From the NCBI GenBank assembly GCA_035079385.1, contig JAVHKY010000047.1, positions 310,001-374,000 of the forward strand: a stretch of DNA of 64,000 bases. The letters are read 5' to 3'. The position numbers were made by a program, and so were the translations under genes. Positions 44,214 to 56,486 of the stretch are shown piece by piece; within the stretch, counting starts at the first letter, position 1; each line of letters starts with the position of its first letter. A model generated the notes under the pieces. The model was not told the origin of the DNA, did not search any database, and was given only the letters and a program-made list of their open reading frames with translations. The DNA is from Aspidiotus rigidus (taxonomy: Eukaryota > Arthropoda > Insecta > Hemiptera > Diaspididae).

Positions 44214-46416
44214 CAGGGTGGACCAGAAAGATGTTACCAGTTAAATGAGAGTTTGCGTTAAATCTGTCGTAGCGCGAAAACGCAAAACGTTAGACGTATA
44301 GTTTAAATGCACAAATTTTGTATCTCAATTTTATCTTTAATTTGAGCCACATCCGAAGTTTCTACGACTTTTCTGAGCCGAGTTATGGACCAAAATGAGC
44401 TGAAATTTTACTGCAGGGGTTCCCAAGGTTGTGAATTGTCAAAAAACAATTTTCCTCATTGAAAGAATCGCGTAATCTTCAAAGTGTTTCCCGGTCTTGG
44501 AGTAAAATTTAGCGCTGAATCCGAATAAGATTGTTCAAAAATTCTGCGAAGAACCAAAATGGGTTAATGGGCCCAAAAAGGGCCGAAATTTCCCCAAAAT
44601 GATATAACCGCCTAATCTTCGAAGTTTTTCTTGATTCTGAGATAAAATTTAGCGCTGAATCTGAATAAAATTGTTCAAAAATTCTACGAAGCACCAAAAT
44701 GGGTTAATGGGCCCGAAAAGGGTCCAAATTTCCCCTAAAATGATGACATTGCCCAAGCTTCAAAGTTTTTCTCGATTCTGAGATAAAATTTAGCGCTAAA
44801 TCTGAATAACATTGTTAAGAAATTCTGCGAAACACCAAAATGGGTTAATGGGACCAAAAATTGTCAACATTTCTCTAAACCGAAAAAAATCGCCTAACCT
44901 TCGAAGTTTTTCTTTATTCTAGGATAAAATTGTGCGTTGAGGTAAAAAAAAAAAAACTGTTGAACTCTCCTTGGCAAGAAACAACGGGAGTTTTTGCGGA
45001 AGCACCCGCCTTGATCATACACGGGGCCTCGGTCGATCTATGTTGGACCCATGGATCATCCGCCTACCTCTTTCAAACACAGGGTCTTCATTGTTCTCTT
45101 ACCGCGAGTTCATGACAAAAGTCGAGTTCGACGGTATCATTCCCTCTTCCGGGTGAAACCCCGACAAATTCATGGCGTTAGTCAGCCTCAATCAAAGACT
45201 GAGCTGTAGCTGATTGCTCATCACGAGCAAGACTGAATTTGCGGCATCCTCCCATTGCCTGAATCAGAGAGTTTTAACATTCTGGCCCGCTTCGTTCATA
45301 GGTGAGGCGTCAGTTGATCTCTCATTGCAAGCACGCAACAGAAGACCAACTTGCGTTCTTTGACTGAAACAACGAGAGTTTCCGCACTTTTTCCCGCTTT
45401 GGTCATATGCAGAGCCCTAGTCAATCTCTCAAAGCGAACCTTCAAACGGAAGATGAATTTGTCGTCTCCCTCCAATCCCCAAATGAGGAGAATGTCTGCA
45501 ATTTCCTCTTTGGGATCTCCCAGCCGACGCTTGTCGATCTCTTACTCCGCGAGCGCTCAACGGCAGACGAACTTGTCGACGTTCCTACCATCCCCTGAAT
45601 CAACAATTTTATTGCAGAATGAGAACAATTTTTGATTTTTCATTTTGGAGACCATCAAGGGCCATTTCAGTATTTTTCTCTGACTCGGTGCTAAATTTTA
45701 CTTCAGAATTGAAAACAACCTTTGAAGATTACGCAATTTTTCATCTTGGAGGAACTTTGATTCTCTTTGAGCCCATGATCCCATTTTGGTGCTCCGAAGT
45801 TTTTTAAAGCATTTTTTTCGAACTCAGCGCAAAATGCCACTTAAAAATCGAATTAAAATTTGAAAGTTTGAACGATTTTCCAATTTGGGGAAATTTTGGC
45901 TCTTTTTGGGCCCATTAACCCATGTCGATGCTTCGAAGAATTTTTCAAACATTTTTTTCAGACTCAGCGCGAAATTCCACTTGGAAATTGAAATACAATT
46001 CAAAAGTTCGAACGATTTACCAACTTAGGGGAATCTTGACCCTTTTTGGGCTTATTAACCCATCTTGGTGCTTCTTAGGATTTTGTTACTATTTTTCTCG
46101 TTTTCCCCGTCCAAATTCACTTAAGAAACAATAATTTGATTATTAAAATTTTCGAAATTCAGCTCAATACTGCAAATTAATTAATTTTCATGCCCTATTT
46201 GGGAACCCTGGCGATTTGGTGAATTTTCGGCACATTTTGGTCCATAACTCGGCTCAGAAAAGTCGTAGAAACTTCGGATGTGGCTCAAATTAAAGATAAA
46301 ATTGAGATACAAAATTCGTACATTTAAACTATACGTCTAACGTTTTGTGTTTTCGTGCTACGACAGATTTAGCGAAAACTCCCATTTAACTGGTAACATC
46401 TTTCTGGTCCACCCTG
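44214..46416. mobile_element. TA-flanked mirror-array element, copy 3, complete
   Basis: 2203 bp. CAGGGTGGACCAGAAAGATG starts at 44214 and its complement ends at 46416, with TA at 44212-44213 and 46417-46418. It is collinear with copy 1 and inverted to copy 2: terminal repeat (44214-44410), forward 140-bp array (44410-44930), ~100-bp central units (44940-45600), mirrored array (45605-46170), terminal repeat. No transposase. It is shorter than copy 2 because each array has fewer units and the centre is less expanded. Confidence 0.9.
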
Positions 46417-46419
46417 TAT

Positions 46420-47584
46420 AGAAAAATCTAGAATGGTTAGTAGAGACAAAAATTTGACTAATCTCCATAATTGGTTGGCACTTTAAATGAATTACTCCTC
46501 CTTCTTAAATACTGAATTCGCATTCCCATGAGAAGAGAAAAAGAATAGTTGGAGCACTGACTAACGAAAAAAAGTCTAGAATCGTCAGCAGACACAAAAC
46601 TTGGCGGCGCAGCATATCAAATCAACCTTCAAATTAAATAAATTTCATTAGGAACTAAGTCAAACACGACAAATAGATAAAGGGAAATGCAGTGAGAGAG
46701 GCCAACCATAATTCCAATCCCGTACGTCGTGTCGAGCTATGTTGCCAGACTTCGACCAAAAAGGTCTGACTCGATCCAATTGTAATTCAACCTCAAACGC
46801 TGGACCCTTTTGTCGGTCTGTACACATTTCTGTGGTGCATTTTTGGTACATTGTCCTACTATTTCGATATTTTTGACTTTCTTCGATATTTTTCAAATTT
46901 GTCTCTTCTTCAGCTCTGGTTCTATTTTTCGGTGACCTGGAAGAGTATGGGTCCCCATTTGGCTAAGTTTGGTCCATTTTAACTAAAAAGCTAATTTTCC
47001 AATCTGACTCTTTTCTTCTGTGGTTTAAGTCCATTTCGACATTTTTCATCTGGCAACGCCGCCAGATACTCACTGAGAGAAGAGAATAGTCTTGGTGACT
47101 AGAGAAAAAGTGTTAAACTTAGAACAGCCGCCCTTTTTTGGTCAATTTGATCAGGTTTTTCAGTTATTTTGACTGTAAAATCTATTCTCTTCACTTAGTG
47201 CTGCTCCGAAAAAACAAGTCAGAAGAATAACATAAATTCTCTATAATCAATCATGAGTAGAGTTGGGATTTCCGTGCAGTAAAAATTGCTCAAATATGCA
47301 ATAAAAACGTTCAACAAAAATCAAGAACGTGCAATAAGAATCTTTCTAACATGTACTATAATAATAATAATAATAACAACAGCCTCACTTACGCCAATTT
47401 TGGCCAACGGCCTCGCACCACAATCTATGAATTTCTGTGGTGCGGTGTATTAGGACTACGCTTCCCACGGTGCCCTAGTCCGGCTTGGGAAGGTGACGAA
47501 ATGCTGCGTTATTATTACACACTCTTCATCTTATTATTTATTTACCTCGCATGTGCGTGAGATAGGGGTTGCTGGTTATTATGA
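46420..47584. other. No confident gene; AAT microsatellite
   Basis: Low-copy sequence. A pure (AAT)n run of about seven units lies at 47358-47380. Bases 47380-47570 are GC-richer with a short open frame (47351-47560) that I cannot assign. Confidence 0.45.
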
Positions 47585-48200
47585 TTAAAAAAATTATACA
47601 CTACTTGTAAATTACGAGAATCGACCAAAAAATGACCAGAATTAACCACAAAACAATAAACACGACAGAAAACGATCAAAATAGACAACAAGCGACCAAA
47701 ATCAGACAAAAATTCACGAAAGATTACCAAAATCGAGAGAAAACAATATGTAAATGATCTCAATTAATCGAAATTATCAAAAACCTTTGAAAACCAAGCT
47801 GAATGGAATGAAAATCTACCACCCATCACCAGAAAATTATCAAAATCAACAAAAAACAACCAGGAAACGACCCAAAATTGACCAAAATCAACCAAGAACG
47901 TTCGAAATTGACCAAAACATGACAGAAAATAATCAGAGAAACGCCTAAACTCAATAAAAATTGACAATGAAAACTAACCAACGACCAAAACTGACCATAA
48001 TCGACCCAGAATAAGAAACAACTACAAAAATCTAACAAAAATGTTCAAAATGAACCACAAACGGCTAAAATCGATCATAAAACAACCAAAGATGACCACA
48101 AAAATTACCGTAAGTGAAAAAAACAACCAGAGAAGGACATAATTTGACCCAAAAACAATCGGGCATGGCTGAAAATGTTGAAAATTGACCAAATATACGG
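47585..48200. repeat. A-rich ~20-24-bp degenerate tandem repeat (GACCAAAATC type)
   Basis: About 25 diverged units based on GACCAAAATC(A/G)ACCAAAAA. The stretch 47720-47830 is paralogous to the sequence on both sides of the MULE (14665-14715 and 15657-15720) and lacks the MULE. Confidence 0.8.
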
Positions 48201-48985
48201 TCAAGAAATCCCTTAGAGAAGTACCACATCTGTCCATAAACACAAAGCGTGCAATATCACATTTTATACGGAGCTTTTGTACATGCATGCGATTTAGTTT
48301 ACTATCCACGAAAAAAGAAAAAAAAAATGCAGTATTATTGAAATCTAAATCTAGTCACGAGTATAAATGTTCATATCCTGTCTTGGTACACTGCAGTAAA
48401 CGAATCAACTCCAAAATATAGTCGTCCTCCTGGCTTATCTAGAGTCGAAACCCAACGCCATAAAGATCAAGTGCTCTCAGTCAGAAGGTCTGCGAGTAGT
48501 GCACAACATTAACTCGTTCAGTTTTTGTATTTGATCACAGCGTAAGAGCGTCACAAACCAGAAAGACAGACTCGGGACGATTTAAGATCCGAGTGACAAA
48601 ATGGTCCTATATAAATAGTGTAGCGAATAAAAAACCTGTGCATACTCCAATATAATAATAATAGTAATATAATCTCTGACCTGATCGATATCTATAATAT
48701 TGGTACTAAGGGGGGCAAAAACAAAATTCAATATTCAACAGCACAAGCACAGCTTGTAAAGATTCACAGAACATATGTGTAATACTCACACACACAGGGC
48801 GTCTACAGCAAAAAACAAAATAAGGAGCGCCCAGCATTAACGGTATATCAGTAGGCTGATGTGGTAGGAGTGGCGTTTACAACAAAAGGGTGCGGGAAAA
48901 AGTTGTAGGGTGGGGAAAACCAGGGATTCACAAACAATCATTACAGCTGGGAAAACCCAAAAACCTCTCGTCGTCAAAGTATAGA
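48201..48985. other. No recognisable gene
   Basis: Low-copy sequence between the A-rich repeat and the next CATGTTCC element, with no supported frame. Confidence 0.45.
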
Positions 48986-49346
48986 AAAGCCAAAAAATTT
49001 TCTGGCATAGCCAAATAAATGAAGATCATGTTCCATGTCTTTTATATTTTATCAGTCATCATGAAATATTTCAGTCTAGGCTTCTACTAGGGCAAGTGTT
49101 CTTGAGGTATTATTCGTTTACCCCTTTACCTATCTAGGCGTCGTATAAGTCTTCTATGAGAAATACGAGGTAGCGCGAACTCGCTCCGCTCGTTCGCCCC
49201 CCGTCACGCTGTTGTATTGGAATGGTATGTGACATTTCAAGTCTAGGGGACTTGGAAAAATTTCGACTATCCAGCCTTTATTTATTTAATTATTTAATTA
49301 TTCAGTTATTTAATTATTTAATTATTTAATTATTTAATTATTTAAT

Positions 49347-49378
<32 letters not shown>

Positions 49379-49859
49379 TTATTAATTCTTGTACTAGGTC
49401 AAGTGTTCATGAGATATTATTCGTTTACCCCTTTACCTATCTTGGCGTCGTATAAGTCTTGTATGAGAAATATTTTGAGGTAATTATGGGTGTTCTATAT
49501 TTTGAGGTATCAACTTTCGGTGGGGCGAACGAGCGATCTTGCTGTTGTATTGGAATGGTATGCGAAAATTCAAGTCTTTTTTGAGAAATATGAGGTAGCG
49601 CGAACTCGCTCCGCTCGTTCGCCCCCTGTCTCGCTGTTGTATTGGAATGGTATGAGACAATTCAAGTCTAGGGGACTTGGAAAATTTCGACTATCCAGCC
49701 ATATATGATAGGAAGAGGGACTTGAAAAACTTTACCTATCTTGGCGTCGTATAAGTCTTCTATGAGAAATATGAGGTAGCGCGAACTCGCTCCGCTCGTT
49801 CGCCCCCTGTCTCGCTGTTGTATTGGAATGGTGTGAGACAATTCAAGTCTAAGGGACCC

Positions 49860-50925
49860 CTCTAATTATTAATTATATTAATTATTTAATTATTTATTTA
49901 TTTATTTATTTAATTATTTAATTATTTTATCATTTAATCATTTTATTTATTTAATTATTTAATTATATTAATTATTTATTTATTTATTTAATTATTTAAT
50001 TATTAATTAATTAATTAATTATTTATTATTATTACGCGGGGTGTACTCGCGAATTTCTGAATCACCCACGGGGTAGAGATTTCTCTTGACGGGGGGAGGG
50101 GGGGGGGGTGTACTCGCGAGTTTCAAAATCGGGATCCGGCGAGAGAAAAGACATGGAACATGTCAAAATTTTCTAATTATTAATTATATTAATTATTTAA
50201 TTATTCATTTATTTAATTATTTAATTATTTAATTATTAATTATTAATTATTTATTTATTTATTTATTTAATTATTGAATTATTTAATTATTTAATTATTA
50301 ATTAACTAATTAATTATTTATTATTGTTACGCGGGGTGTACTCGCGAATTTCTGAATCACCCAAGGGGTAGAGATTTTCCAATTATTAATTATATTAATT
50401 ATTTAATTATTTAATTATTTATTTGTTTAATTATTTAATTATTTAATTATTGAATTATTTAAATATTTAATTATTTAATTATTGAATTATTTAAATATTT
50501 AATTATTTAATTATTTAATTATTAATTAATTAATTATTTATTATTATTACGCGGGGTGTACTCGCGAATTTCTGAATCACCCACGGGGTAGAGATTTTCC
50601 AATTATTAATTATATTAATTATTTAATTATTTAATTATTTATTTGTTTAATTATTTAATTATTTAATTATTGATTTATTTAAATATTTAATTATTTAAAT
50701 ATTTAATTATTAATTAATTAATTATTTATTACTATTACGCGGGGTGTACTCGCGAATTTCTGAATCACCCACGGGGTAGAGATTTTCTAATTATTAATTA
50801 TATTAATTATTTAATTATTTAATTATTTATTTATTTAATTATTTATTCATTTAATTATTTATTTATTTATTTATTTATTTATCTATTATTAATTATTATT
50901 ATTACGCGGAATTATTTAATATTAT
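49860..50925. repeat. TAATTATT/TTTA arrays alternating with GC modules
   Basis: AT-only stretches of 100-250 bp (TTAATTATTTAATTATT, TTATTTATTTATT) alternate with a ~55-bp GC-richer module, giving a loose higher-order period of about 190-300 bp. Confidence 0.85.
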
Positions 50926-50982
50926 TACGCGGGGTGTACTCGCGAATTTCTGAATCACCCACGGGGTAGAGATTTCTCTTGA

Positions 50983-51030
50983 CGGGGGGGGGGGGGGGGG
51001 GCGGCGGCGGCGGCGGCGGAGGGGAGGGGG
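50983..51030 (+). repeat. Long G-run and CGG tract
   Basis: About twenty consecutive G bases, then (GGC)n and GGAGGGGAGGGGG: potential G-quadruplex DNA. Shorter versions are at 32198-32218 and 50090-50110. The proline-rich minus-strand frame over it is a consequence of the G-run. Confidence 0.85.
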
Positions 51031-51089
51031 TGTACTCGCGAGTTTCAAAATCGGGGTCCGGCGAGAGAAAAGACATGGAACATGTCAAA

Positions 51090-53420
51090 ACGCGATAGTT
51101 TCCGACCACTAACAACCTCGACCGATCTCGAGTGCAATATTCTTACAACCTTCCCCATGATTTAAGAAGCTAGGGAGTCTAATCTTAGAAAATCTTGGGG
51201 TTAACAATAGAAAGATCAATGAATATAGGTGCCTACTCCTCCATTGAAGATATTTGGAGAGGAGCAAATTAAGTTAGCTGCGAGTTCGTCTTTTGAGCCT
51301 AATGACTTTAAGCACCGACAGATATTTAGACGAATTATGAAGTTTTCTACTGAGGATAGGTAGACTACTAACTTCCCTCTGAAGAAACACACCATCACGA
51401 CCTCAAAGATACGTTGACGATAACTCTATACGTACCTCCTTTTTTTAATAATTTTTACTGTATTTACAAACTCTTTTTGAGGGACCAGTCTGGATCTCAA
51501 CGAAGGGGCCATAAATAAATCACGAATTGCAGCTCTTTGTTTTACGCACAGGTGGGATCTTAAGATTATCAATCGTACTTCTCGCGTGTATGAGATAAAA
51601 TCCATTATAATTCCCTTAAGACCGATTTTACAATAGTCGAGGAACATGATTTGTATTCTGTAGTGGAGAGGTGCACGGGAGAGGGGGTGGTAAAATAAGA
51701 ATTCTCCCTAAATAACTTTGACCTATTTTAGGCATCAGGAAAAATTTCGACTTTCGATTCAATAGATAGTCTAGGTTGCCTTACTAGCCGTCAGTAGGTC
51801 AATACAAGCAAATTGATTAATTAGCATGATTTGAATAGACTAGTACGGCTAAGGGATATGACTTTTAGCGGAAGGAGTGGTGAAGTAAACAACGACCTCG
51901 ACGACCTATTTTAGGAACATACATTTTTGACTTTCGAGCTATGATAGCAGGCGACGCGTCATCAAGGAGACTTGGGAAAATTACTTTTGTACTTCATCTG
52001 CGAGTAGCAAGGCTACCAAACGCTCTAAATTTTGATTTTCAAGCTACACATGCAAGAATAGCGGCTGAAGTCTTTCCGGCATTCCGTTTTCCCGATATCT
52101 TAACGCACGTACAAAACGTGAAATCAATTGACAACTATCTACTAGTGTTGTCTATCTTATAAAACATCAACTACCAAACCTGTCTACGAGTATCGATGCA
52201 ACGCTACCAACACGAAAATTTGTGAGAACGGTAAAGCGTTCTTACACACACATGAGGGAGACTTCTGATCTATAAACTTGTGGTCCTAGAGGAGGCTACT
52301 GGAAGAAGACGAGATATCATCAAAGGAGACATAAACTTTTCAATAATCTTGGATTTACAGCCAGATTCGCCTCAATTAAAAAAGAATTTCTGTAATTTTT
52401 GTACAACAGATGTTCCACTTTACGATAGCTGCACCGTCGTTTGAACGTCAATACATCTTTGTTTATATTATGTTCACGAGAACACCGTTATGTACTTCCT
52501 AAAACGCTTTGGACCAAGGATAAGCGTATTATTTATTTCACAACGATATTCAACGTATATTGTGATACACATATTAAAACGTGCCCTGATTGCGAATTAT
52601 CCTTTTAGAACTGTCGACCACGATTCTCAACAATTAAAACGTTATCGTGCTCAAGATTTTACTAATTAAATAACCATACACACTAGGTTATTCGTAGGTC
52701 ATCGCGCGGATTGTTTCTTTATTATTGTTTCTTCACGGCACGCGGACCGACTGTTAGGTGTCCGCATACATTGACGGTCAGTGACTGACCACAGACACAA
52801 TTAAAAAAATAACGGTATTACTCGTAAGTTTTACCATGAAAACAACACGTTCATTACGATCATTTTTACTGAGGTTGAGAAAAATAATTTTTGATTTTTT
52901 TTTTTCTTTCCTCATTAGGAAACAACACGCCAAACTCGTTAAGAAGACAATGAGATGCATTAGATTGATATAACATGAACGATATACTTTTCATCGTAAT
53001 AATATTTTCTTCATGATATTTTGTCAAGAGGGATAGGGCGGTTACTGAGATTAATCGCTAATAATATTTTACAATCAGCCTATTTTTGAGACAGGCGTGT
53101 GAAGGACTCAGTCTTGTTCTCTGCTGTTTCCTGTATCGCTCATTTCTCTCACCCTATGTAGATTAAGTTCTGGTTCTACAGCCTTATTCATTAATATCTA
53201 TTCTCATCATACGTATAAGGTCAGGAATTAAAATACCGAGTATACACGAGATGAAGCGAGTGCAAGCTCCACAGGTCGCTGGTCCGAATCCGGCTTCAGA
53301 GACCAAATGTTCTGTTGAATGAAGACAATAAAACGTTGAGATTGTTACGACTGATGTAGTTCATGAAAACTTACATCGCAATAACAAAACAAGATCGAAT
53401 CGAAGATATATAATTGCTTC
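51090..53420. other. No recognisable gene
   Basis: Low-copy AT-rich sequence with only short open frames (up to 73 codons) and no recognisable motif. Scattered short words resemble the 45-bp family near 51735 and 51950. Confidence 0.5.
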
Positions 53421-53423
53421 CAC

Positions 53424-53620
53424 TTCCGCCTGAAAAAGAAAGTAATTAAGTATTTGGACACCTACTTCGACTCGAAGCTGAGCTTCAGGTACCATTTCCT
53501 GGGGTAAAATAGTGACCTACCTGAGCCACATGGTGAACCTAGGAGGTGCGAGAGAAGCAAGAAGAAGGATAATGATGAGCACCGCATTGCCATTCTCCTG
53601 CATAGTTCCCTAGGCCTATA
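53424..53620 (+). pseudogene. R1/Jockey-type LINE reverse transcriptase relic
   Basis: Bases 53440-53505 read KKKVIKYLDTYFDSKLSFRY, matching the IKYLG..LD..L.F.xH strand at the end of the palm. After a stop and frame change come VTYLSHMVNLGGAREARRRI and MMSTALPFSCI, the thumb signature (M.N.GG...RRR.L) typical of R1-like and related Jockey-superfamily enzymes. Only about 65 codons survive, immediately before the giant foldback. Confidence 0.72.
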
Positions 53621-53732
53621 TTTAAACCTAGTATAAGTCCAGTATTTAATATTTCAAGCAAACTAGCTTTCGAGGGGGGACTTCTTAGTCCAGTATAAGG
53701 CTAGTAGTGACGTCACGGGGAATCGGTCTACT

Positions 53733-55785
53733 ATCAGCCTAAAATGTGTTTCAAGAGTTAAAAGCTTTTGGGAAAAAAACGATTTTAATCAAGAACAGTT
53801 TCAAGCGAAAAATAATCCTCTTAAAATTTCTCTCAAAGTGGACTACTTCAATTTTTTTCTAAAATTCATAAAAAGTTGCGAGCTTTTTGAAGGGAATAAA
53901 TATTTTGCAGTTAATATCTCGAAAAAATGGGCTCCAATCAAAAACATTGTTCATAAAAAAATCTTCCTCGTAAAATTTCCTTCAAGGTAGTGTACTTGAA
54001 CATAACTGTAAGTCCAATTATCACCCTGAAAAGTGCTTCGAAAGTTGAAAGCTTTTGAGAAAAAATCAATTTTTTGCAAATATCTCGGAAAATTGAGCTC
54101 TAATCAAAAAAAGTTTCAAGCAAAAAATAATCCTCTTGAAATTTCTCATAAAGTGAACTGCTGAAATTTTTTTCTAATATTCATTGAAAGTTGCGAGCTT
54201 TTTGAGGAAAATGAATATTTTGCAAATATCTCGAAAAAATTAGCTTCAGTCAAAAAATTTTTCATCAAAAAATGTTCCTCGAAAAAATTTCCTTTAAACT
54301 TGAGCATTACCATAAGTCTAATTTTCAGCCTGAAAAGTTCTTCGCAAGTTGACAGCTTTTCAGAAAAAATCAATTTTTGGCAAATATCTCGGAAAACTGA
54401 GCTCTAATCAAAAAAAGTTTCAAGCAAAAAATAATCCTCTTGAAAGTTTTCATAAAGTGAACTGCTTCAATTTTTTTCTAATATTCATTAAAAGCTGGGA
54501 GCTTTTTGAAGGAAATGAAATTTTGCAAAAATCTCGAATATATGGGCTCCAATCAAAAACATTGTTCATAAAAAAATCTTCCTCGTAAAATTTCCTTCAA
54601 GGTAGTGTACTTGAACATTACTGTAAGTCCAATTATCACCCTGAAAAGTGCTTCGAAAGTTGAAAGCTTTTCAGAAAAAATCAATTTTTTGCAAATATCT
54701 CGGAAAATTGAGCTCTAATCAAAAAAAGTTTCAAGCAAAAAATAATCCGCTTGAAATTTCTCATAAAGTGAACTGCTGCAATTTTTTTCTATCGTCGTCG
54801 TCACCGGTTTCGCGTATAGGCCTAGTGGCCCGTCTGCGGTGTGGCATCTGTCCCGGAAGAAGCTGATGTGTCCACCAGTTTCCTCCGGGGTCTTCCGCGG
54901 TCTCTTTTGCCGGTCGGGGTGTAATTTTCGGCCCATTTTGGTGATCGGTCTTCTTCCATGCGATGTACGTGCTCCCGCCATTTTCTTCGGTATTCTCTGA
55001 CTCTTTTCACAACCGGCGTGATATTCAGCTCGTTCTGTATCGTCTCGTTCCTCTTCCGATCTAAGAGAGTATATCCTGCTGTTTTTCGTAAGAACCTCAT
55101 TTCCGCCGCCGTGATTCTCTTTTTGTCCTTTTTCCTTAGTACCCACGCTTCGCTGCCGAATGTTAGCATCGGTATCGCAAGTGTGCTGTATACCTTCAAG
55201 CGTGTTTCCCGCCTCACACTATTTGCGGGTAGTATCCGATTTATTAGGCCATTCATTAAAAGCTGCGAGCTTTTTGAAGGAAATGAAATTTTGCAAAAAT
55301 CTCGAAAAAATGGGCTCCAATCAAAAACATTGTTCATAAAAAAATCTTCCTCGTAAAATTTCCTTCAAGGTAGTGTACTTGAACATTACTGTAAGTCCAA
55401 TTACCACCCTGAAAAGTGCTTCGAAAGTTGAAAGCTTTTGAGAAAAAATCAATTTTTTGCAAATATCTCGGAAAATTGAGCTCTAATCAAAAAAAGTTTC
55501 AAGCAAAAAATAATCCTCTTGGAATTTCTCATAAAGAGAACTGCTGCAATTTTTTTCTAATATTCATTGAAAGCTGCGAGCTTTTTGAGGAAAATGAATA
55601 TTTTGCAAATATCTCGAAAAAATTGGCTCCAGTCAAAAAATTTTTCTTCAAAAAATGTTCCTCGAAAAAATTTCCTTTAAACTTGAACATTACCATAAGT
55701 CTAAATTATCAGCCTGAAAAGTTCTTCGCAAGTTGACAGCTTTTCAGAAAAAATCAATTTTCGGCAAATACCTCAGAAAATCTCC
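53733..55785 (+). repeat. Left-arm satellite array, ~300-bp units
   Basis: CA(C/G)CCTGAAAAGT(G/T)CTTCG recurs at about 54023, 54328, 54639, 55407 and 55710 (55407 follows the LINE insertion), with an initial diverged unit at 53733. It is the reverse complement of the right-arm array. Confidence 0.88.
54792..55250 (-). pseudogene. 5'-truncated LINE insertion, RT C-terminal end
   Basis: GC-richer block inserted cleanly in the satellite (host unit TTTTTTTCTA | ATTCATTAAAAGC). On the minus strand an uninterrupted frame reads RLKVYSTLAIPMLTFGSEAW, then EMRFLRKTAGYTLLDRKRNE, KWREHVHRMEEDRSPKW, GKRDRGRPRRKLVD. This is the C-terminal region of a non-LTR reverse transcriptase (LTFGSEAW, EMRFLR...G, DR.RNE, HV.RM, GRPRR) of the broad RTE/L2/Jockey type. 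The 3' end, at the left, finishes in a short GACGACGACGA tail rather than poly-A. The open frame and sharp edges indicate recent arrival, truncated at the 5' end. Confidence 0.85.
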
Positions 55786-55824
55786 CCGCGCTACTATCCT
55801 CACGAACATCTCCTAATAATTTAT

Positions 55825-56486
55825 GGTTTCATTACCCTTTTCCAGTATGAATCTGGTACTTCATTGATTGCATTCTTTTCCAGAAGAAATTGATCGACTT
55901 AGTGCCTGATCACACGATTAGGATATCAACACCCAAAAGTTTGTTATAACTACGCCTTTGATTGCGGATGCAAATGAAGAATGTTGCAGGATACCCCCCC
56001 GGGTGGTATCCACTAAACTTGGTGTATCTTCTTAGCGACGTTGAAAAGCGACATGTACATTTTTTAAAGAATTGTTTGAGTGGTGCGTCATGGGCAGAAT
56101 AAGGGGATTATGTCCAGTTTTCTCCCGGGCACTATAGCGGAACGATACCAACGTGAAACAATTCGATAATGCGATGTTCACGTTATTCCGCGTTACAGTG
56201 CCTGGGAGAAAAAAGGTTCCCGCACTCCGGCCACCATGCAGAAAATTCTGAAAAAGTATGAATGTTTTTTTCTCGGGGATACATTGACCATAATCCAATA
56301 TTGGCGCCTGTACATATTTGCCACCTTCATGTTAACATACGCAAGGCTCAGAGCAAGTCTGCTAGGTCCCGTGTTCACAAAAATAAAGCTAAAATGCGGA
56401 AGATCATATCAGGGAAAAGGGAGGGTATGCAGTCCACCGGTCCATTAATTAGAAAATTCTATCTAGCTCGATCTAAGATTCCGAAT
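55825..56486. repeat. Inner left arm of the giant foldback
   Basis: Inverted to 58112-58710 over almost its full length: TGCATTCTTTTCCAGAAGA, ACTTAGTGCCTGAT, CGCTATAGTG-type and CTAGCTCGATCTA blocks match with scattered differences. It includes small unsupported frames (56236-56546). Confidence 0.85.

Larger units (their letters stand above)
49020..51087 (+). mobile_element. CATGTTCC element, expanded copy
   Basis: Starts with the leader and its CATGTTCCATGTCTTTT end near 49028; complementary ends AAAAGACATGGAACATG lie at 50148 and again at 51070. Between them are satellite monomers (49150-49240, 49470-49860), a second partial leader (49390-49480), long TAATTATT arrays, and five copies of the GTGTACTCGCGAATTTCTGA module at about 50040, 50335, 50552, 50745 and 50935. 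The two right ends suggest that part of the element was duplicated internally. Confidence 0.8.

Noticed and set aside
50912..51115. Proline-rich small protein
   Set aside because: The proline run is the complement of a G homopolymer and GGC tract.
53240..53310. tRNA or tRNA-derived SINE (GGTCCGAATCC resembles a B box)
   Set aside because: No matching A box, acceptor stem or cloverleaf could be drawn, and there is no second copy in the window.
54715..55146. 143-codon minus-strand frame
   Set aside because: Alternative frame over the LINE insertion; the frame from 55337 to 54822 carries the RT signature.
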